From positions 62,001 through 126,000 of the forward strand of contig NZ_JALMUV010000002.1 in the NCBI RefSeq assembly GCF_023155275.1: a stretch of DNA of 64,000 bases. Reading direction: 5' to 3'. Source of the stretch: Streptomyces rhizoryzae (lineage in GTDB: Bacteria > Actinomycetota > Actinomycetes > Streptomycetales > Streptomycetaceae). Shown piece by piece: positions 59,466 to 64,000 of the stretch (its first letter is position 1; the number at the start of each line of letters is the position of its first letter). The position numbers were made by a program, and so were the translations under genes. The notes beneath the pieces are model-generated. The model saw only the letters and a list, made by a program, of their open reading frames with translations, was not told the DNA's origin and made no database searches.

Positions 59466-60335
59466 TCAGCGCGTCCGGCGCCGGCGGACCGCCGCGGTGG
59501 CGGACAGGCCCAGCGCGAACACCGCGGCGGCAGCCGCCACGGCCGAGGCGGCGGTCACCGGGAAGGCGTCGCCGGCCGCCGCGTCCGCCGCCAGCGGGCG
59601 GGGCGCCGGGGCGGGTCCGGCCGGAGCGGCGGCACCGGGCCCGTAGCCGCCGGCCTCGCCGCGCCGGTCGTACGCCGAGCCCGGCAGCTTGTCGCCGTAG
59701 GCCGCGGCGACCCGCTTGCGGTACGCGGTGACGGTGGTGCCGCCGGCGCCCACCGCCTTGCGGGCGTCGGCGTCCAGGGGCTCGATGCGGTCGCCGCGCT
59801 GGACGTACCAGGCGTCGATCTGCGGCTCGTGGAAAACCGTTCCGGCACCGTGCGCGGCGGCGGCCGCGGGGTAGCGCGTCTCGTCGTCGCCGCTGGCGAT
59901 GTTGACGACCTTCCAGGCACCGCCCCTGTGCACGGTCCACACGGACGCGGTGCGGCCGTCGGCGGCGACCGCCTTGCTGGCCATGAACTCCAGGCGGGCG
60001 ACCGGGGCGCCGGCCGTGCCGCGGACGAAGTCGGGCGAGAGCTCGTAGACGGGGACCGCGGCGCCCTCGATGCGCGGCGCGGCAGCGGCGGAGGCAGGGG
60101 CGGCCGGGGCGGCCGCGCGGGCCCCGCCGCGGGCGGCGTCGGCGGCGAAGAAGCGGGCCAGGGTCGCCAGGGTCGCGGGGGCGGCGGCCGCGTCGTGGGC
60201 GGCGGTCAGGCTCGCGCGCGGCGGGGCGGGCGGCGCGGGCACGGCGGCGGCCAGCGCGGCGTACGGGGCGAGGCCGAGCAGGGCGGCGGCGAGCGTGCCG
60301 GTGACGGCGGCGCGGGCGGCGGTGCGCTTCGTCAT
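59466..60335 (-). CDS. Secreted Ala-rich protein with C-terminal membrane anchor
   Basis: 289 residues: signal peptide (MTKRTAARAAVTGTLAAALLGLAPYAALA), a low-complexity Ala/Pro stretch (30-90), a globular domain (about 95-215) with VYELSPDFVRG, VARLEFMASKAVAADGRTASVWTVHRGGAWKVVNIASGDDETRY and AWYVQRGDRIEPLD, then a Pro-rich linker, a hydrophobic helix and RRRRTR. So it is tethered to the outer face of the membrane. No known family. It begins four bases after the C70-like protease stop codon, and the two surely share a transcript. Confidence 0.8.
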   Translation of the reverse strand: MTKRTAARAAVTGTLAAALLGLAPYAALAAAVPAPPAPPRASLTAAHDAAAAPATLATLARFFAADAARGGARAAAPAAPASAAAAPRIEGAAVPVYELSPDFVRGTAGAPVARLEFMASKAVAADGRTASVWTVHRGGAWKVVNIASGDDETRYPAAAAAHGAGTVFHEPQIDAWYVQRGDRIEPLDADARKAVGAGGTTVTAYRKRVAAAYGDKLPGSAYDRRGEAGGYGPGAAAPAGPAPAPRPLAADAAAGDAFPVTAASAVAAAAAVFALGLSATAAVRRRRTR

Positions 60336-60339
60336 GGCC

Positions 60340-60930
60340 TCAGGCTCCTATCCGGTAGAGGGAGTGGGTCCAGGAGAAGGAGCTGCCGTTCACGTAGTAG
60401 TCGAAGTCGCCCCAGTTGTAGCGGTTGTTGGAGGCCCAGGGATCGCCCCAGTACACCCAGTTGCGGGAGGTGTCGTAGCCGTAGAGGACGTGCATGTGGC
60501 CGCCGCCGGAGGACCACTGGATGCGGGTCTCGACGGGGCGGTTGGCGTTGATCTCGCTCTGCACGGTGCTGTAGCGGAGCCAGCCGGTCACATATGAGCC
60601 AGGATTGATCCCCATCCAGTCGAATGCGTTCTGCACATTGCCCAGCGTTGCCTGGTTGTTGGGGCAGGTGGTGCCCTGCTGGCGGTTGAAGGCCGCGTTG
60701 CAGAACTGGTTCTGGCTGTACTTCCGGCCGTACCAGGTCGCGATGGTGTTGCCGGACGCGGCCCAGCACCAGTTGGTCTTCTCCTGGGCCTGCATGCCGA
60801 TGTCGAGGCGGTTGGCGGTCTGCGGGGCGGCTCCGGCGGTGCCGGGGACGGCGGTCAGCGCCACCGCGGCGAGTGCCGCGGCGGCCAGCCGTCTGCCGCG
60901 CGCACGGCGGGTGGACAGGACGCGGGTCAT
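60340..60930 (-). CDS. Secreted papain-like cysteine protease (C39/C70-like)
   Basis: 196 residues with a Sec signal peptide (to about residue 34). Catalytic Cys55 lies in EKTNWCWAASGN, the His in GGGHMHVLYGYD (His147) and Asp163 in VYWGDPW, the layout of the AvrRpt2-type/papain-like_cys_pep families. A cysteine pair (Cys77, Cys89) may form a disulfide. ATG 60930 with GGGAGGAA before it. Operon with the anchored protein downstream. Substrate unknown. Confidence 0.85.
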   Translation of the reverse strand: MTRVLSTRRARGRRLAAAALAAVALTAVPGTAGAAPQTANRLDIGMQAQEKTNWCWAASGNTIATWYGRKYSQNQFCNAAFNRQQGTTCPNNQATLGNVQNAFDWMGINPGSYVTGWLRYSTVQSEINANRPVETRIQWSSGGGHMHVLYGYDTSRNWVYWGDPWASNNRYNWGDFDYYVNGSSFSWTHSLYRIGA

Positions 60931-61169
60931 GGCGTTCCTCCCGGTCAGGTGAGGGGGGTGAGAGGAGCGCATCCGGATGCTGCTCAGGAGCATCGGGTGT
61001 TGTCGCAGGCAGGTCAACACGCTTCAATGCGAGGTGACATGGGGGTGTGGACGGACGGGCCCGGATGTGAACGGCCGGTGCCCGGCGTCCTGCAGGGAAG
61101 AGGCAGGGAGCGCGTGCGCCGTGCGATCCGGTTGTGAACGTTCACCGCGCGCGCCGGAGGATAGAGGCA

Positions 61170-62129
61170 ATGGCACAGAACACTCCCGATACCGCGCAGT
61201 ACCCTCCCGTTTCGGCCGAGTTGGCGCAGTTGCTGCGCACCGGGCCGTTCCATCTCGCCCTGCGCAGCGCCCTCACCGCCCGCGGACTGGCGCTCACCCG
61301 GGTCCAGCACAAGCTCGCCCAGCGCGGTATCACCATCGGGGTCACCAGCCTGAGCTACTGGCAGCAGGGCGCCCGGCGGCCGCAGCGCCCCGAGTCGCTG
61401 CGGGCGGTCCGCGCCCTGGAGGACGTGCTCGGCCTGCCCGACCGCTCCCTGCACCGGCTGCTGGTCCCCGAGGGCGGCGCCCGCCCGGAGGCGGAGCGGC
61501 CCCCGGCCCGTTCGTACCGCTCGCTGGTGGCGCCCGCCGACTGCCTCCAGCAGCTCTTCGCGGAGCTGGAGACCCCGGCCGACGGCGGGCTGCACACCGT
61601 CGGCCACCACGAGCGGGTGCGGATCGGGCCCCGGCGGGAGCTGAGCGAACGGGAGTCGCTCCAGGTGGTGCGCGCCCACCGGGACGGCGTGGACCGCTAT
61701 ATCGCCATCCACCGGGGCGACCCGGGCTGCGACCCGTCCCGGGTGCGGGTGCGGACCGCGGAGAACTGCCGGCTGGGGCGGGTGCGCGGGGACGCGGAGA
61801 ACGGCGTGGTGGTCGCCGAGTTGCTCTTCGACACCCGGCTGCGGGCCGGTGAGACGCACGTCTTCGGCTACGCCTTCGAGGACGGCAGCGGCGGCCCCAG
61901 CGCGGAGTACGTGCGCGGTTTCAGCTTCGCGGGCGGCCAGTACGTCCTACAGGTGCGGTTCGACGGGGCGGCGCTGCCGGTGCGCTGCCGCCGCTTCACC
62001 CAGGCGTCGGCGGGCGCCCCGCGCGGCGGCCGGCAGGACCTGACGCTGAGCGGGCGGCACCACGCGGTGCACGTGGTGGAGCAGGGGGTGCGGCCGGGGA
62101 TCCTGGGCATCGCCTGGGACTGGCGGTGA
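61170..62129 (+). CDS. Helix-turn-helix (XRE-like) regulatory protein
   Basis: 319 residues. The N-terminal part (about 15-95) resembles an XRE/lambda-repressor-like domain: FHLALRSALTARGLALTRVQHKLAQRGITIGVTSLSYWQQGARRPQRPES, then a dimer-like ALEDVLGLPDRSLHRLL. The rest (about 120-319) is a beta-rich domain of unknown type. ATG 61170 is preferred for GGAGG/GAGG upstream; the frame opens at a weaker GTG 61134. Divergent from the C70-like protease gene, so control of that operon is a reasonable guess. Confidence 0.8.
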   Translation: MAQNTPDTAQYPPVSAELAQLLRTGPFHLALRSALTARGLALTRVQHKLAQRGITIGVTSLSYWQQGARRPQRPESLRAVRALEDVLGLPDRSLHRLLVPEGGARPEAERPPARSYRSLVAPADCLQQLFAELETPADGGLHTVGHHERVRIGPRRELSERESLQVVRAHRDGVDRYIAIHRGDPGCDPSRVRVRTAENCRLGRVRGDAENGVVVAELLFDTRLRAGETHVFGYAFEDGSGGPSAEYVRGFSFAGGQYVLQVRFDGAALPVRCRRFTQASAGAPRGGRQDLTLSGRHHAVHVVEQGVRPGILGIAWDWR

Positions 62130-62143
62130 GCGGGGCGGGACGG

Positions 62144-62174
62144 GGCGTACCGGGCGGGCGGCGCCCGGTACGCC
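62144..62174. terminator. Bidirectional terminator hairpin
   Basis: GGCGTACCGGGC-loop-GCCCGGTACGCC, a 12-bp perfect stem between the convergent helix-turn-helix and Rieske genes; a second GC-rich palindrome follows directly (CCCGCGGCGGGCCCGCCGCGGG-type). Confidence 0.7.
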
Positions 62175-62204
62175 CGCGGCGGGCCCGCCGCGGGGCCCGG
62201 CCGG

Positions 62205-62618
62205 TCAGCCGGCGATCAGCTTGCCGCCCTTGACCGTGACCGGGACCGACTCCAGGGGGCTGCCGGCCGGGCCCTGGGCGACCTTGCCGGTGGCCACCTC
62301 GAAGTGGCTGCCGTGCAGCGGGCAGACGGCCTGCCCGTTCTCGATCTTGTTCAGGATCGCGCCCATGTGCGTGCAGACACTGCTGAAGCACTTGAACTCG
62401 CCCTTGGCGGGCTGGGAGACCAGCAGCCGGTGGGCCGGGTAGAGCTTGGCGCCGCCGACCGGCACCTCGGTGGCCGGTCCCAGCTCGACCGGCGCGTCCG
62501 AGGACGGCCGGGCGCCCGAACCCTGGCCCCCCGCGGCGCAGGCGGCGGCGCCGACGCAGGCGATACCGGCGAGCGCGGCGCCGCGCAGCACGGTCCGGCG
62601 GTCCGGGGACGCACTCAT
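62205..62618 (-). CDS. Tat-exported Rieske [2Fe-2S] protein
   Basis: 137 residues. Twin-arginine signal (DRRTVLRGAALAGIACVGAAACAAG; a lipobox-like Cys is possible but not clear), then a Rieske domain with ligands Cys82, His84, Cys99 and His102 (CTHMGAIL, CPLHGSHFE). Export with a folded cluster fits Tat. Too small for QcrA and without its membrane helices; electron partner unknown. ATG 62618. The sugar porter gene ends 13 bp upstream on the same strand. Confidence 0.9.
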   Translation of the reverse strand: MSASPDRRTVLRGAALAGIACVGAAACAAGGQGSGARPSSDAPVELGPATEVPVGGAKLYPAHRLLVSQPAKGEFKCFSSVCTHMGAILNKIENGQAVCPLHGSHFEVATGKVAQGPAGSPLESVPVTVKGGKLIAG

Positions 62619-62631
62619 GGGGCAACTCCGA

Positions 62632-64000
62632 TCAGTGGACGGCGTCGGCCTCTGACGATACCGGGGCGGTCCGGCCGCCCGGCCGGGGGTCCGGTCCGTC
62701 CCGCAGCAGCTCCGCCTCGATCTCCTCCAGGCTGCGGCCCTTGGTCTCGGGGAGCAGCCGCTGGACGAAGACGAACGCCAGCAGCGTGGTGGCGGCGAAG
62801 AAGAGGAAGTTGACCCCGGCGCCCCAGGCGTGCAGCAGGGACGGGAAGACCAGCGCCACGATCATGTTGAACAGCCAGTTGAACAGCACACACAGGCCGA
62901 CCGCGGCGGCCCGGATCCGCATCGGGAACAGCTCCGGCAGCATCACCCACTGCACCGGCCCCCAGGAGATCGCGAACGAGGCGATGTAGAGCCCGATGCC
63001 GAGCAGCGTGAGGGTGGACAGCAGCGCACCGTAGCCGAGACCGGAGAGGTTGACGGCGGCCAGCAGCACCATCGCCGCGCACATGCCCAGCGCACCGGTC
63101 CGCAGCAGCGGTTTGCGGCCCCGGCGGTCGATCAGCCGCATCGCCGGCAGCGTCATCACCATGTTGAGCAGGCCGATGCCCACGTTGGCCAGGATGGCGC
63201 CGGCCGAGCCGAAGCCGATGTCGGTGAGCAGCGTCGGGGCGTAGTAGATGATCGTGTTGATGCCGACGAAGTTCTGGAAGAGGACGAGCAGCATCCCGAC
63301 GGTGAAGACCGGCCGCAGCCGCGGGGAGAGCAGCCGGCGCAGCGTCAGCGGCTCGCTCGCCTCCCGCTCGGCGCGCTCGGTCCGTTCGATCTCGGCCAGC
63401 TCCTCCCCCGCCGCCGCGGCGTCCCCGCGCAGCCGGGTCAGCACCGTCCGGGCCTCCTCGCCGCGGCCCTTGCCGACCAGCCAGCGCGGGCTCTCCGGCT
63501 GGGTGATGATGCCCAGCGCCAGCACCGCGGCCGGGACGACGCCCAGGCCGATCATCCAGCGCCAGGCACCGGAGCCGGCGAGCAGGTAGTCGGTGACGTA
63601 GGCGACGAAGATGCCGACCGTCACCAGCAGCTGCATCAACGAGGTCAGCCCGCCGCGCAGGTGCTTGGGCGCCAGCTCGGTGAGGTACAGCGGGACGACG
63701 ACGGAGGCGATCCCGACGCCCACGCCGATCACGAAGCGGAAGGCGATCAGCGCCGCCGCCCCGGTGGCCCAGGCCGCGCCGAGGGTGCCCAGGATGAAGA
63801 CCCCGGAGGCGGCCAGGATCAGCCGGCGGCGGCCCCAGGAGTCGGAGAGCCGCCCGGAGAGCCCGGCCCCGAGCATCGCCCCCACCAGGAGGCCGGAGAC
63901 GACCAGCCCTTCCAGGAGCGGGGTGAGCGCGATATCGCGCTTGATGAACAGCATGGCGCCGGAGATGACGCCGGTGTCGTAGCCCCACAGGATGCCCCCG
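62632..64000 (-). CDS. Sugar porter family MFS transporter (5' end beyond window)
   Basis: The visible 455 codons lack only the N-terminus. Sugar-porter signatures: GGILWGYDTGVISGAM at the window edge, DSWGRRRLIL, RFVIGVGVGIASVVVPLYLTELAPKHLRG, PESPRWLVGKGRGEEA, IDRRGRKPLL and LPETKGRSLEEIE, with twelve membrane helices expected. H+/hexose or polyol symport is likely; substrate not determined. Probably cotranscribed with the Tat-Rieske gene. Confidence 0.92.
   Translation of the reverse strand, partial: GGILWGYDTGVISGAMLFIKRDIALTPLLEGLVVSGLLVGAMLGAGLSGRLSDSWGRRRLILAASGVFILGTLGAAWATGAAALIAFRFVIGVGVGIASVVVPLYLTELAPKHLRGGLTSLMQLLVTVGIFVAYVTDYLLAGSGAWRWMIGLGVVPAAVLALGIITQPESPRWLVGKGRGEEARTVLTRLRGDAAAAGEELAEIERTERAEREASEPLTLRRLLSPRLRPVFTVGMLLVLFQNFVGINTIIYYAPTLLTDIGFGSAGAILANVGIGLLNMVMTLPAMRLIDRRGRKPLLRTGALGMCAAMVLLAAVNLSGLGYGALLSTLTLLGIGLYIASFAISWGPVQWVMLPELFPMRIRAAAVGLCVLFNWLFNMIVALVFPSLLHAWGAGVNFLFFAATTLLAFVFVQRLLPETKGRSLEEIEAELLRDGPDPRPGGRTAPVSSEADAVH

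Overview
The window is very GC-rich (roughly 70-75% G+C, strong third-position bias, frequent GTG starts). Its gene content points clearly to a Streptomyces-type actinomycete chromosome core: ectABCD, whiA-yvcK-rapZ, rbpA, an actinobacterial suf operon next to an ABC transporter and ctaA/ctaB, zwf-opcA, many secreted or anchored proteins and a two-domain TerD protein. No rRNA, tRNA, CRISPR array, origin or prophage was seen. Both window edges cut genes: an amidohydrolase on the left and a sugar-porter MFS gene on the right.

Layout. 1-4.4 kb: amidohydrolase (partial), then the osmolyte operon ectABCD making ectoine and 5-hydroxyectoine. 4.5-9.9 kb: mixed small-molecule genes (old yellow enzyme, class V aminotransferase, DsbA/FrnE-like protein, methyltransferase, GNAT, IclR regulator). 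10-16.5 kb: envelope block with an integral membrane protein, a NarL-type two-component pair, a Met-rich anchored surface protein with a class F sortase, a GlsB/YeaQ membrane protein and a double TerD protein. 16.5-19.5 kb: a small disturbed region with a transposase remnant, an amidase, and a luciferase-like monooxygenase gene broken by a palindromic repeat plus an internal deletion. 19.6-27.1 kb: methyltransferase, conserved acidic hypothetical, secreted endonuclease/phosphatase-family protein, EI24-like membrane protein, dapD and a TetR regulator with twin operators.

27.2-33.9 kb: suf operon on the minus strand (sufR-sufB-sufD-Rieske ferredoxin-sufC-sufS-sufU-sufT), almost all joined by 4-bp overlaps. 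It runs from a leaderless-type promoter covered by a CAAC-N6-GTTG palindrome to a strong U-tract terminator. 34.1-39.5 kb: ABC exporter pair, ctaA, amidohydrolase, small hypothetical and ctaB, so Fe-S assembly and haem A synthesis lie side by side. 40-48.4 kb: the pentose phosphate cluster tkt-tal-zwf-opcA-pgl facing pgi. 48.5-54 kb: MFS transporter, rbpA, secG, tpiA, pgk, gapA. 54.3-59.4 kb: uvrC-rapZ-yvcK-whiA as a translationally coupled operon. 59.4-64 kb: a secreted papain-like protease with an anchored partner, a divergent helix-turn-helix protein, a Tat-exported Rieske protein and a sugar porter.

Most of the window is conserved core. The points worth a second look are the palindromic element that has visibly inserted into a gene, four helically phased direct repeats upstream of tkt, the sufR promoter/operator, and the uncharacterised surface modules (Met-rich protein/sortase and C70 protease/anchored partner).
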